DNA of 64,000 bases. Origin: Prinsepia uniflora (taxonomy: Eukaryota; Streptophyta; Magnoliopsida; Rosales; Rosaceae). The DNA is taken from contig CM064867.1 in the NCBI GenBank assembly GCA_032719365.1, positions 55,244,601-55,308,600 on the forward strand, given 5' to 3'. The notes below the pieces were generated by a model that was given only the letters and a program-made list of their open reading frames with translations, had not been told where the DNA came from and did no database searches. The translations under genes were made by a program, and so were the position numbers. Positions 1-11,565 of the stretch are shown piece after piece (positions within the stretch are counted from its first letter, which is position 1; each line of letters begins with the position of its first letter).

Positions 1-975
1 CAAACTTTCGAGTCGGTGTACATCCCTACTCGGCTTACACCAACATTTAGACCCAAACACACGATTCGGGGTACGATCTAACTAGACCTACACCCTAACA
101 CTTGCTATTTTGACTCAAATTTCCGTGTCGGCGTACAACCCTATTCGGCTTACACTAACACCTAGACTTAAATATACGAGTCGGGGTATGGTCTAACTTG
201 GCCTACACCCTAACACTTACTATTTTGACTCAAACTTTTGAGTCGGTGTACAACCCTACTTGGCTTACACCAAAAATTAGACATAAAGATATGAGTCAGG
301 GTACGGTCTTACTAGGCCTACACCCTAACACTTGCCATTTTGACTCAAACTTTCGAGTTGATGTACAGGCCTACTCGGCTTACACCAACACTTAGACTCA
401 AACATACGAGTCGAGGTACGGTCTTACTCGGATTACACCAACACTTGCTATTTTGACTTAAACTTTTGAGTCGGTGTATAACCCTACTCGGCTTACACCA
501 AAATTTAGACTCAAACATACGAATCGAGGTATGGTCTTACTCGGCCTACACCACAACACTTGCTATTGTGACACAAACTTCCGAGTCGATGTACAACCCT
601 ACTCGGATTACACCAACACTTAGACTCAAACATACGAGTCCGGGTATGGTCTAACTCGACCTACACCCCAACGCTTGCTATTTTGACTCAAACTTTCGAA
701 TCAGTGTACAACCCTACTCAACTTACACCAACACTCAGACTCAAACATAAGATTCGGGGTATGGTCTAACTCGGCCTACACCCCAACACTTGCTAATTAG
801 ACTCAAACCTTCGAGTCGGTGTACAGCCTTACTTAGCTAACACCTACACTTAGACTTAAACATACGAGTCGGGGTACGGTCTTACTCGGCCTACACCCCA
901 AAACTTGTTATTTGGACTCAAACTTTAGAGTCGGTGTATAGCCCTACTCGGCTTACACCAACACTTTGACTCCAA
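1..975. repeat. 115-bp dimeric tandem repeat, about 8.5 copies
   Basis: The phrase CAAACTTTCGAGTCGGTGTA recurs at about 1, 116, 231, 346, 459, 574, 689, 804 and 920, so the period is 115 bp with 1-2 bp drift. Each unit has two related halves, both of the form ACTCAAAC..CGAGTCGG.GTA...ACTCGGCTACACC, followed by ACACTTAG in one half and ACACTTGCTATTTTG in the other. The array is therefore a dimer of roughly 52- and 63-bp monomers. Copies differ by scattered substitutions. The array starts before the window, so its real size is unknown. It lies downstream of the minus-strand pseudogene at 1430-3704, where Tat-lineage and related elements often carry 3' tandem repeats. That link is inference. Confidence 0.93.
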
Positions 976-1429
976 CCAATGCATTGGTTTACCTCTGATG
1001 GTTTACCTACGTCCACGAGTCGATTAAGAAAAGAAATTTGCAACGTTTTCATGAATCAACACATTTTCATTAATGAAGACCTTTTTACGCTCGGTCTACA
1101 AAAGCATTACAAAATGGGGCCCTTGGCCAACCTAACAGCTATGAAAAAGGGAAACGTACAGGGCACAAAGCCCGAATCCTACACTATCTCTTCCACTTCC
1201 ACACTAGGCTACTCGGCATGTGGCACCGTTTCAGGTTGTACTAGTGGCCCCTCGGTTTGCCCCTGCTGCTTTGTGACCCCCTGCTGTTCTTGCTACTCCT
1301 CCACCGGCTCCTCCACTGTGTTTTCATCGGACTCATCCTCAAACATCTCGGCGGTAATATCCTAACCGAGCCAGGGGGTCCTGATTGACAGCTACAGATT
1401 GCTGAGGAAAAGGTTCCTGAAAAACTCAT
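976..1429. other. Spacer between tandem array and pseudogene
   Basis: No gene or clear repeat is recognised. The sequence is moderately GC-rich and has Pro/Ser/Cys-like chance frames. It probably represents the degenerate 3' end of the adjacent minus-strand element gene. Confidence 0.4.
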
Positions 1430-3704
1430 GCTCGCAGTGGGCCGTATATTCATTCTTTATCTTGTCCTACTCCTTGTCGAGCTTCTTCCAGGTCGGCCTC
1501 CCTTGCCGCCATGACTGAACACAATTCTTTCCAATGCCGCAGTCGGTCTTTCTCCTTGACTTCCAACTTGGCCTTCACTTGGTCCCTTGAGGCTATGGCC
1601 TCCTGAAGTTTCCACCTCTCGGCTTCGAGTTATCGGGTTAGGTCAGTGGCCTGTTTGATTTCCTTCTCGGCCTCTTGTAGCTTCGGAATGAGCTCCTCCT
1701 ATTTCTTCCTTAGCTTCTTCTTATCTCTCCAAGCAATGGCCACTCTCCTCTGCATGGCACCAAACTGAAGATAGACTTCTCCGAGGGCCTACACATAAAA
1801 ATTGTTAGAACGACTCTAACTCGACATATAAACTGAACTTGCACCAAATAGGGAAAACTTACATTACTGAGTAGCAGTAGGACTTTTTCCAACTTCTAGT
1901 CGGTTGACTTGCTTTGCACCTCGGCGAACTCGTCCAAGGGGATGGAGGCCCCATGACATACTCTGTTCAGTAACGGTACCATCTATCTCAGACAACACAG
2001 GGTTACCTCAGCACTGGAAGCCTCACCCACCGACTCCCCCTCGATGGATATACCAAGGTTCACGTCCCCACACTTCTTATGCATGTCCAGAATCCTCATA
2101 TTTAGACGAAGAGGGGACGGGGAGGATTGAACTCTCACGGCGGAATGGTCCTTTTGCCACCAATTTCTTCCTAAGATGAAAAAACGACCTCGGCCTCTAA
2201 CCGCACCTTGGTCCAACTGGGGTCAGGAGAAAGCACACGGCCCTCTTCGATCTCGGACCTCTGGGGGACTCTTCGGTCTTGGCTTGGAGGACTGGCCCTA
2301 CTTCGGGCGGTCGGTATGGTCATGTTTCCCTTTGTCTGCTCTGTCTTTCTTCTTCTTAAGCAGATACTCTAAATGTTCAGCAACCTTCGACACCAAGGCT
2401 GACTCTTGCACGGTTTGTCAGCTTTCATCCTTAGTTGCTCACAGTCTTTTAGCATTCTGTGGCCGAGATGGTATAGAACTATAGCACCGAGCAATGGGTT
2501 AGCACAAAACTAAAGGAAACCGAACAAACCTGAATGTAACTCGATCTAGTCAACTTACCCTCGTCGGTATCGATTCGGCCAACCTTGTGTTGAAATCCTG
2601 GCAACCGAAGAATTCGTCGGTTTTGGTTCAGTTCGTCCAAGATTGCCCTCACTTGGTGTACAACTGCCTTCTCTTCCACTGAGATCTCTTCGTGGGGAAA
2701 CAAACCTGCACACCGAGGCAGTAGTGAGCATTTACAAACACACTTGGACAAAATAAAAAAGTAGAAAGTCAGCCTATGCTACAAATAGACACCTTGGGTT
2801 TGAAACTTGGTCAGTAGTGGCCCCCCTTGGTGTCCCCCTCCCAACGCCCACCGACCAGGCAAAACTTAGTCTAGTACGACTTCTGGGAGGTCGATATGTC
2901 CAATATAAACTCGTCCCATTTGCTCTTCTTGCGAGGATGGACGCAGACCCACCTGGTGCTCTTCTGTTGGAACCCAAACTCATATAGGTACATGAGTTGG
3001 GCATAGCTCGACTCTGGTCACTCGGCCCAATGGAAGGCTGTGTAAAGGGAGCAGAGCACAATCCAGACATTGGGATTGAGCTGGCTAAGTGCTACCCCTA
3101 TCCTCTTTACCATTCGTCACAACCAAGAGTGCAGCGGCAGCCTCAGCCCATGGTGCATCAGCTCGGTATAGAATAATTCCATACAGGCCGGGGGGTTACT
3201 TGGTCTTTCATCCCTTGTCGGTAACCATGTAAACACAAACTCCGACATGCCGAACTCGATCTGCATCTTCATAAGACCCTTCTTAATCTCTTTATTCACC
3301 ATTTCATCCATGGTGAAGGCAGCTTTCTCTAGGGGTACGACATCCAACACCGACCCATCACTGGTCGGCTTCGCCTTGGCCATCCATACAGAGCCCTTCT
3401 GCCGACCATGTGTTAACTTCAGTTCCTTGTGCACACCTACCTTCACTATGGTCTCGGTGTATACCAATACACTTCTACCGCCCGTGCGGTAGGCCACCAC
3501 TACTTCCGGTTCCGACACAATCAACTACCTGGAACTTTCAGCCTTCTCGGGTACCGACCGGGTCCTATCCTTTACGTCAGCCGAGCTGGCCTCATCCTCA
3601 CTCCTAGACACAGGAATGAAAAACTTCACACTACTACTTGAGGACTCCCCACCCTCTGAATCATAACACCTCCCCTCCGTCACCGAGTTACTATCGTCGG
3701 CCAT
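1430..3704 (-). pseudogene. Degenerate Transposase_28 ('putative gypsy type transposon') protein with coiled coil
   Basis: Read on the minus strand from an ATG at 3704, one frame runs without frameshift to about 2783. It starts MADDSNSVTEG, has an acidic/Ser-rich N-terminus, and then a domain with FYTELMHHGLRLPLHSWL, LSQLNPNVWIVLCSLY and KSTRWVCVHPRKKSKW. These resemble the plant Transposase_28 family seen in Tat-type and TR-GAG elements. The frame is broken by in-frame stops, at codon 60, just after LPLHSWL, and at three later points. Further segments at 2330-2470 (KVAEHLEYLLKKKKDRADKGK) and 1440-1790 (Lys/Glu/Arg-rich, e.g. LQEAIASRDQVKAKLEVKEK) give a long charged coiled coil, also with stops. 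Exons are separated by plausible GT-AG introns at about 2783-2706, 2560-2481 and 1862-1789. No function remains. It is a broken element gene rather than a host gene. Confidence 0.75.
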
Positions 3705-3824
3705 CTACAAAAATTGAGACCGACCTCAATTTCACAAAATCTGACCACAAACTTCATCAATTTCATGCTCAATTCTTGACCATTCACAAGTTCAATCTAC
3801 AAAACTCAAGAACGAGATGCTTAC
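3705..3824 (-). other. Predicted 5'-UTR intron of the Transposase_28 pseudogene
   Basis: On the minus strand AACAAG is followed by GTAAGC (donor at 3824). The segment ends TTTTTGTAG immediately before the ATG at 3704. It is 120 nt and T-rich near its 3' end. The intron directly abuts the start codon, which supports the choice of that ATG. Confidence 0.55.
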
Positions 3825-3972
3825 CTTGTTCTTTGCGACGGAGTTCTAGATTAGAAATTACACCACCTTGAGCATCGTGGCCGAGAGCTGATCGAAAATC
3901 CCCTGTTTAATTTTATAGAATTTTGACACTTTCTCAAAAACGAAAGTGAGGGAATCGGTGGAGGGCTTCCCC

Positions 3973-3980
3973 TATTTATA
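3973..3980 (-). promoter_or_regulatory. TATA box upstream of the pseudogene
   Basis: The minus strand reads CTCTATAAATAGGGG, a canonical plant TATA box. It lies about 150 nt upstream of the predicted 5'-UTR intron and about 270 nt upstream of the ATG. No tRNA primer-binding site is visible between it and the ATG, so this may be a gene promoter rather than a standard LTR promoter. Confidence 0.6.
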
Positions 3981-4640
3981 GAGCTCCACATGTGTCGCGA
4001 GCCACACAGATCCGACCGACACATGTGATGCATCCAGCTGAGGAAGACCAACCGCCGGCCCAACTACTCTGGGCTACCACAAACGTCCCTGCCTGTATGC
4101 TGGCTTATCAAGCCATCACCGACCCATTTACACTGCTCGGTCGATGCCACCCACATAGGGATCTGGGCCACTCCTCCATCACTGACCCATGTACACCACT
4201 TGGTCGAGGCCGCCCAACTAGGGGTCTGGGCCACTAATTCAACACCGAGCAATCCTGTGACCAACTCATATACCTCCACTGAGCACTCACCTCAGGCGAG
4301 CGATTGAGAACCATCCCAAGTCTGCCCCTCTGGTCCACCAACCACATCCTACTCCTCCTATACGACCGATACCATCTCGGTGGACTCCCTCACCGAGGGA
4401 CTTGGGGGACTACAAGTATACTTCCCACTGAGTCTCGGAGAATGTGACAAGTCCCCGACCGAGAAATTCTACCTCAGTTAAGAACTTGGGGGACTTCTAA
4501 TGACACTATATCTGACCAGACTCACTCGATTGTATACCTAAAGCCCAGGCACTAAACAAGGCCCAAGCCTACAGTACTTACATAGCCCCAACACTGGGCC
4601 CGATACGGGATGCCACGTGGAAGCCTATCCACCCTCGATC
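3981..4640. other. Upstream region of the pseudogene, purine-rich motifs
   Basis: No gene is seen. The motif ACTTGGGGGACT occurs twice, near 4400 and 4486, in contexts such as CACCGAGGGACTTGGGGGAC. Such motifs are common at polypurine tracts or LTR edges of plant Tat-like elements. I could not define an LTR here. The sequence keeps the TCGG/CCGA-rich composition of 1-3700, so it probably belongs to the same element. Confidence 0.35.
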
Positions 4641-5940
4641 TGCGTAACACATGTCAACATAAAAATCCAGAAGAATTTTTCCCACATCGAAACTATGGAA
4701 ATCAAACATCTCACTTACCCATACATAAGGGGTACATATTTCCCAATAAAGGTAACTAAGATCTACTATTCACTATTACTCTACCAAACTTACCATTTAC
4801 CGTTTCCTCTTACGAACAAAGTTATTGACTTGACCATCGGAGAACCTTAGGCCAGCACCACATAGGTGCCCGTACTAATGGAAGACCCAATACTCTCCTA
4901 GTTGGTAGGTTATGAGGAAGGAAACGCGTCATTTGGTGATTGGACGACGAGTAATCGACAGTTGGAACATCTAACGCTTCAACAAGGTTTAACCAGAATT
5001 TTTGGAAGAATGCTTTAGTAGCTACTCTGAAATACCACTGGTTAGTGCTACAATATGCCAATAAACAACAATTATTAATAACCGAAATCACTAAATTGGT
5101 TTCAAAATAGAGGTAGCCATTAAGGAAGGGAGAGGGAAAGTGATTACCCATCACAAAATACATGTGGCGATGAGGGAAGGAAGAAGACAACAAAGACAAC
5201 CTCATGAGGGAAGAGATAACCTCTAGAATGGTTTATTCTTCATCGCAGTGAGAGACTAGAGATGCTTGAGGCTGAGAAAAAATTGGCAGAAGATAAAAGC
5301 CCAACGCGAAAGAGGCACTGAGGGACCAACATGAGAGAGGTTATGAGCAAGTCAGATTTTCATTTTCCTCAAGAGTGCGGCTGAGATAGAGCAAACTCGA
5401 ATTGATTTTCAAAAAAGAACGCGGGCCATGTATTTTGGATTTCCCCCGCACACTGATTGCCTTTTATTTTCCTAGCCGCGTGTTTTGTGCCCTTTTCATA
5501 GTGTTTAGCTTTCCTTTTTTTTTTTTCTTTTTTAAAATTTTACATGCAAAAGTGCTATGATCTAATGCTATAAATAAGGCCATTTCATGTAGTGACTCCA
5601 CACACCAATTTTCTAAAGATGAACTAAGATAACCTATCTTGAACATATGTACATTTGTTGTCGACAAAGAAATCTCACAAAATTTAACTCTTCGGAAGAA
5701 ACGAACAACCCAACAAAAGGCACAAGTCAGCCACTTCCACCTATTCCTCCATCTTTCATTATTACCATAACCGCATGCGCATCCATGGAATATTATCCAC
5801 CACCATTAGTAGATGCTTTGATTAATCGTGATTGGCACCACCAACACCAATGAAGGCTTGGGATCGCTCGATCTAAACTCAAGAGGTCGCATCACGAGAA
5901 AAACATTATAAATATAGAATTTTCATTTTAATTTATTGAG
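4641..5940. other. Unassigned AT-rich intergenic sequence
   Basis: No coding region, RNA gene or named repeat is recognised. The longest frame (minus strand, 4822-5205, 127 codons) has no recognisable motif, and nothing around it suggests a gene. A poly(T) run lies at about 5514-5533. Confidence 0.5.
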
Positions 5941-6125
5941 TCTTTTTTGGTTTTCTCAAGATGCACCATGAACATTAAGTTTAATCTCAAAATGCATATT
6001 GAACTCAATTTTTGACCCAGTATGCTTCTTGAAACCCCTTTTTTATTTGAAGGTGCATCGTATACTTGATTTTGACTCAAAATGAACCTGGAACCCCATT
6101 TTCATCTCAAGGTACCCCCTTTCTT
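5941..6125. repeat. Degenerate short tandem repeat (about 35-45 bp unit)
   Basis: Phrases such as CTCAAGATGCACCATGAAC, CTCAAAATGCATATTGAAC, CCAGTATGCTTCTTGAAAC, GAAGGTGCATCGTATAC and CTCAAAATGAACCTGGAAC follow each other at 35-45 bp spacing. This is about five degraded copies of a minisatellite-like unit. Confidence 0.5.
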
Positions 6126-6840
6126 TAAAATCTATGAACTCTCTGTCAAATGCAGGGTAAAATTTCAAATCCCACAACGTCAAAGTATCATACCAATCCT
6201 CACCCCACAATACCACATTAATCCTCGTGTGTGAATGAGATTATTCTCAATTAAATAACCACTAATGTTTTCCAGAATATCCTATTGACAACTAAAAGCA
6301 TATATATGAAAACCAAATTTGAAGCACGCTATCAAAAATGAAACCCATAAAATACAATAAGCAAATTCGAATCCCAAATGGGTTGGGTGGGAGCGAGTGA
6401 TGAATTAAAAAGGGCCACCCGGCTTAGAAAGTGATGTAAAATTTATGTTCATTCGTCGACAATTTCACGGTGGCAGATAAGGTCAATTTTGCATGAGTGT
6501 TGTCGCTGGGTGCAGTTTCATTGTCAATATGTTAAAAGAGATAGTTTGGGTAAAGTATATTGTACAAAAGCCCCCTAAGTTGAGAAATTGATGAGATGTG
6601 AAAAATTTAATGGGCTATCTACCATGGCAACCAAGACTAGGAGTAAACAAGGGAAATGCATCTGCCCAAGGACAATGATAGAGTCCAAAAGGCGAGGATG
6701 CCAACAACCAATACTACAAATACCTTAATAAATGACACAAAAATCATGTCATCTTTTATTATTAAGGACATGACTGTTTCGTGTCTTCTATCGAAGTGTC
6801 ATGAAAGATATTATTAATGACGCAAAAAAATATGTTCTAA
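6126..6840. other. Unassigned AT-rich sequence
   Basis: Nothing recognisable. There are no long frames and no clear repeat. Confidence 0.5.
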
Positions 6841-7314
6841 TAGCCTAAATCACGAGAAAAAGTAAAATTGGGAAAAATTAGGTAAAAAGATGATTTTTCC
6901 CTTGTAAAGTCAAATTGTTGACTTTTTGATATAGACATTTTTCAAGAAGCTCGAGAAAACCGTTAGGCTTTTGGGAAGTCTAAAAAGACCGTTACAAAGG
7001 TCTCGGGATCAGATAATGCGGCATGTCAAAATCGGAGAATGTATGAGGTTTATTTAGGCAAAAAAATTTTAAGGGTATTTTGGTAATTTCCCATGGAGGG
7101 CATTTTGGTCATTTTACTTGGAAGATATTTTGGATAGTGTGTCTAGAATTTTCTAGTGTTTTCCGCCTAAATTTCCACCGACTTTGCATGTTTTTATATA
7201 TGGGTTAAGGTTTGATTTGGGGTTTTCAGCGAGGGGGAATCGAAAGGAGGAAAAACCACCCAAAACCGTTAACCCGTGAGGAAACAAAAGAGTTGGGGAG
7301 AAGAGAATCAGGCA
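6841..7314 (+). mobile_element. Old LTR-like remnant cut by element A
   Basis: The order of motifs follows the large LTRs seen later: TTGTTGACTTTTTGAT, then AAAGACCGTTAC, then GCGGCATGTCAAAATCGG, then GGGTATTTTGGTAATTT. Between them the sequence is very diverged. TATATATGGG near 7195 could be its TATA box. The remnant is truncated at 7314, where the LTR of element A starts. Confidence 0.45.
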
Positions 7315-8960
7315 TGTAACGACCCGTCCCGAAATTACGTGATAATCAGGATTAATTAAGGATTAATTGAGGGTTATCAAGACTAATCAGGATTAGTCGA
7401 GGTGAAATGACAATTTTTTCCATGGAAGCGAAAAATGTTAACCTTTGACCCGAGAGGTTAATTACACGTAGATTTATTACGTAGATCGATAGATTATGAA
7501 TACGTAGACATGCGACACGTCGAATTTGACCGTCGTACAAGAAAGTAATGGATCAAGGAAGGTTTTTCAAACTATAGGATTACACATTTTACGAGGCAGT
7601 TGACCTTGGTTTGACTTTTGGAACCCAAAAATATCTGTTTTGGGGACCATAGGATGAGTGACACTTGTCACCCATCCTATGGCCACCCTTTTTCATACAT
7701 GCATCTATAACATTTTCCCTTTCATTTTGTACAAACCTGAAACCCACCCCAACCATCATCATCTCCTCCATCTGGTGCCAGCTGAGGCCACAGAGAGTGA
7801 CTTAGAGAGTGAGGGAGGTCGTGAGAGACGATGAACGCAACGGAGCTAAGGTGGTGGTGGTTGGAAAACCGTGAAAAAGGTAAACCATAAGTTTGAATTT
7901 TTATTTTGGTTTTGAATGGTTGGAACTCGAAGTTAATGCTTCTGTGATCTTCTGTGAGTTCCTACAAGAGGGTGGAGTTGAGAAACAAGAATTTTGGACA
8001 ATGGAATGGACCTTGGTTTGAGCTTGAAGGTGACCCATGAGGATTCGACCATGCCCAGAAATTTTCAGGTACTTTCTTCACCTTTAAGGCATATGAATCT
8101 CTTCCTAGGAGTGACACAAGTCGAATGAAAAAAGAATGGCTAAAAAAGGTTGAGTTTTGGCTGAGTTATGGTCGGGTCAGGGTCGCTAGTCAAATGACCT
8201 AGCTTGAGGTGAAGACGATGATGTGGCACACCACGTCATCATATCTGCCCATGTGGCCAACGAGATGGCGACACAGGTCCAGGTGTTTGTCTAGTTAGCA
8301 GCTGGCATTGTAGTGACATGTCATCATTGTCAGACCACGTGGACTAGTGAGGTGGTGCCACATGGCAATGTGTTAGAGGTTGTCAGGTGACGTGGCAGCT
8401 CACGTCAGAGATGTCAGACCACGTGGACTAGTGAGGTGGTGCCACATGGGAATGTGTTAGAGGGTTGTCAACGTTGTCAATGACACGTAGTATTACACGT
8501 GGTAGTGATGACGTCATCATGTGACGCGACTGATTATGATAGGTTGATATGAGACGAGACAAATGTGGGATATGAGGATTGGTCATGTTTTTTATTATTT
8601 CTTTATGTATAAATTTTTCACCGGCTATTGATTTGAAAAGAAATATGATTTGATTTTAAGAAAGCATTTGAGATTACTTATTTTCTGATGCATGCATACT
8701 TTTAATTGGAGGGTATAAATGTTGATTTCGGAAATTATTTTCCAACTATTTATTTTTGTCCACTCACAGTTTTAATGGTTTTTTATACCCTTCAGGTTGG
8801 TCGTGGATGCGGGCTATAGTAGAGACTAAGGTATCATATGAAGTTGTGTACTCTAGAAACCCCGAGTGGGTCACAGTTGTATCCCTAGTCTGACACGTCA
8901 TGTCAGACGGGAGCATGACATCCCACACTAATCCTGAGGGAGTAGGGATGGATCTTGTAA
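7315..8960 (+). mobile_element. Element A, 5' LTR (Ty3/gypsy, Tekay/Del-like)
   Basis: The LTR starts TGTAACGACCCGTCCC and ends GGATGGATCTTGTAA, a decayed form of the superfamily end GGGATGGGTCCTGTCA. A primer site follows. It carries the LTR palindrome GGATGAGTGACA-CT-TGTCACCCATCC at 7652-7677. It also has an ACGT/TGTCAG-rich block at about 8200-8520, which includes a direct duplication around GTCAGACCACGTGGACTAGT. GTCCACTCACAG lies near its end. Compared with the 3' copy (18993-19708 plus 48778-50235) it lacks a large middle part, so it has suffered an internal deletion. It starts the oldest defined element of the nested cluster. Confidence 0.85.
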
Positions 8961-8963
8961 GCT

Positions 8964-8975
8964 TGGTATTAGAGC
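8964..8975 (+). other. Element A primer-binding site (tRNA-iMet type, mutated)
   Basis: TGGTATTAGAGC lies 3 nt after the LTR. It differs by one C-to-T change from TGGTATCAGAGC, which is complementary to the plant initiator tRNA-Met 3' end. Confidence 0.8.
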
Positions 8976-9595
8976 AATGAGTTACTTTTGTGGTGACGTG
9001 CACCTAGGATTCACGATAGTTTTGCTTTGGATGTGATCTCTCTACGATGGTAGCCTGTCATCAACCTGATAGTGAGAGTAAGGATAGGAAGGTTAAGTGG
9101 GAACAAACCTCCGATAAGTTCTATTTGGCATTAGATGCCGTGTTTAGTAGTATTGGACCTCGAGGAGGGCTGAGTTTCTTGTGTGTCCAACGGTTGGGAG
9201 TCGTAAAGTTACGAGTGGATGGGATTCTCGAATAGTAGTTACTGGTGGATTGGATCCCAGTATGGTGACTTTTGTAGCATTGTGACCGATGGTTGACTAG
9301 TTTGGATGTGTTGCTCCTAGCAGCCGAGGTTGTTGATGACCTTTATTCGAGAACGGTTGAATAAAGTATCAGGAACGATTCATGTTGGATCGGATCACGA
9401 GGTGTCCATTCAGTGGATTATATGCTTGGACCAGATTGTACGAACGTTGGTTACCTTTATAAGCGTTTGGTACTGATAGTAATGAGCTTTTTGGATAGGT
9501 CCACACAGGTTTGATGGCAGATAATGCTATCTACGATTTCGGATGAGATTACCAATCTTTTCTCCTCAGTTGTATCGAGTTGCTGAAAGGTGAGG

Positions 9596-9751
9596 TTCCT
9601 GCATCTGGAGCCGGATGACGTGATGGTAGCTCAATACCAGCAGAGGCTTGTGATTTTGTCATTTTATGCTCATGTTTCAGTTGCGATTGAGGCAGTGAGG
9701 CTTCTTGAGTTTGTGTCGGGTCTTGGTAGTAAGACACGAGTGATGGTGTGA
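9596..9751 (+). pseudogene. Fossil gag (Retrotrans_gag) domain of element A
   Basis: One frame gives 51 codons containing VAQYQQRLVILSFYA, then EAVRLLEFVSGL, ending in a stop. This fits the plant gag pattern FL-L-(5)-M-V-AEY---F--LS-FA-----E---R-F--GL. Just upstream, after a stop and a frame change, LFSPQLYRVAER matches the preceding YFP---R--K block. The rest of gag is scrambled by stops and frameshifts. Capsid protein would have been its role; this copy cannot make it. Confidence 0.65.
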
Positions 9752-10427
9752 CACCTTAGTTGGAGATGAGTTTGAAGGTATTCCCGCAGAGACTCGACGG
9801 TTCTGGTTGACGCTAAGTGCATCTAGAGGATGTATTTTCCAGGGACAGAGAGATCCCTCAGGATTTATCGGGGACAGAGAGATCCCTAGAGAGCCGGTTA
9901 AGATTACTTTTATTGTTCCAGTTCATTGGGAGTTTTGGACACACGTACTACACCTAGAGCAGAGATGGGTTTTTGGTCTTACCTTAGCGAGTATGCATGA
10001 GTGTTGATGGAGTTTGGATTCAAACACTCTTTTCTTGGGATCGGCTTCCCATTAGGTTGGGACATACGAGCCAGTATTCCAACTAGTGCGGTGATGGAAT
10101 CACCTATTGAATTTGTGTAGAAGGTGTGACAAAGGACGAATTGGACTTCCTTAGAGATTTATGTTTTGGATGATCCTACGATTTGGATAGGTGGACTACC
10201 CGTTACTCCTCTATTGAGTGTTGGAGGAACCAGTGGTATTTGGTAGTCCTAAGTTTTCATGATTAGTCTTTTGGTAGGACTAGAGGATACTTCCTTCGGA
10301 AGTTACAACTTGGAAGCCGGGAAGTTCTTATAGATGGTTGTTCGGGACATTGGACACGTGTTGTGAAGTCCCCATATGGCTCAGTAAGCTTGAGGAAGAT
10401 GTCGATTTCTGGTGGAGTTCCTCATAG

Positions 10428-11340
10428 GATTTATCGGGGTTGCTACCTCAGGATGAGGTTCCAGGTACTCAATCGATTTTGTAAACCCGTGTTGGATGGT
10501 ACCGACAGAGTGTGAGAATTGAGGGTTCAGTTATTGGTTTTAGTGGAATTGGAGTTCCTTCGGTTTTGTGTGTGACCTAGGAAGCTTAGTGCTAATGATG
10601 CAAAATGGGATAGTACCTTGAGATTTGAGCTAACCATTGGTGATTTGCACTGAGTCATAATGAACTATCTTCATCACCTTTGGAATTCATGGATGTATAA
10701 ACTTGTAGAAGTTGAACTGGTTGTGAGCCAAATTTGAATAAGTTGAGGAGCGGAAAGTGCTTGGTGTCACCTAACGTTGAGTGAGTATCAGTTTTGTTGG
10801 ACCAGTGTTGGGTTCCTGGTCATGATTTTATTGTTGTAAGATTATGGTGTACACTCGGAGGACCGATGTAGCTTTGGATTGACATCAATTAACCACGGTA
10901 ACTGAGATTGGTTTCACTCAGACTGGATGAGTGTTATCGACTTTCAGATGGAGGTTTTCCTCTAGGATTGCAGCTCATTGACCTAATTAACTCAGGAGGG
11001 AGTTAAATTGATTTGGTTTGAGAGGATTAATGGAGGTAGATTACTGTGGAGCGCCGCTGGGTAGTGTTCCCATGAGACCTATATTGGTGAATTAGAGGTT
11101 TACCGCACAACCTAAGGATCCGACCCCTCGCGTCATCAGGATGAGGGTCGAGCTAGGCAACCAGTAGGACTTTTTAGGTAGGATTTGTACATCTTGGTAG
11201 GCATAAGTCGGTTGGTCATTGGAGTTCTCGATGAGTATGTGTCGAACACATCTCGAGTGTTGGTCTGGTGACAGGGAGAACTTATAGAGGACTTTGTGTA
11301 TTGGTGTACGATCTGTCCAGAGTGAAGATCCTTCAAACAG
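10428..11340 (+). pseudogene. Fossil pol (reverse transcriptase, possible integrase) of element A
   Basis: DLSGLLPQDEV at 10428-10460 matches the plant gypsy pre-RT motif DLPGLPP-REV. A shifted frame then gives SIDF (consensus IDLVPG). At 10516-10572 the frame reads ELRVQLLVLVELEFLRFCV, matching the RT block ELK-QL-ELL--GFIRPS. Around 10726-10830 pieces resembling AKF-KCEFWL and FLGH mark the RT end, again across frame changes. At about 11283-11340, FVYWC-IC resembles the integrase zinc-finger CxxC half; that part is weak. The order gag, RT, integrase matches Ty3/gypsy elements. Many stops and shifts make it non-functional. Confidence 0.55.
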
Positions 11341-11565
11341 GTTCCAATGTTGGAACATGTTGGGCAAGCTAGCCATATGATAGTCGGATTGGGACTCGAG
11401 AGGAGTCAAGATCACAACGTTGGTCTGTTGATGAGGAAAGGTGCCATGACAGGACTCTAGAGCGAGTCAAGTTTTTCGATAGTGACTCGAGTGGAAACAG
11501 TTGAGCCGTAGGTGACCAGCTTAACAAGATAGGGTGTCATGAGTCTAAATAACGATTAGAGACCA

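Larger units (their letters stand above)
8976..11565 (+). mobile_element. Element A, internal region, left part
   Basis: Decayed gag-pol interior between the primer site and the point where element B inserted. No frame exceeds about 110 codons. The recognisable coding remains are listed separately. The remainder is mutated coding sequence with no further motif I can name. Confidence 0.75.

Noticed and set aside
4380..4500. LTR boundary at the ACTTGGGGGACT motifs
   Set aside because: The motif resembles Tat polypurine tracts, but no paired LTR, primer site or TG..CA ends could be found nearby.
4822..5205. 127-codon minus-strand frame as a host gene
   Set aside because: No recognisable domain, no promoter or splice context, and surrounded by repeat-poor AT-rich DNA. 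Its length is not exceptional for 64 kb.
11561..11565. GACCA as target duplication of element B
   Set aside because: The right flank reads AGACTG after a decayed LTR end. The match is partial and I could not confirm it.
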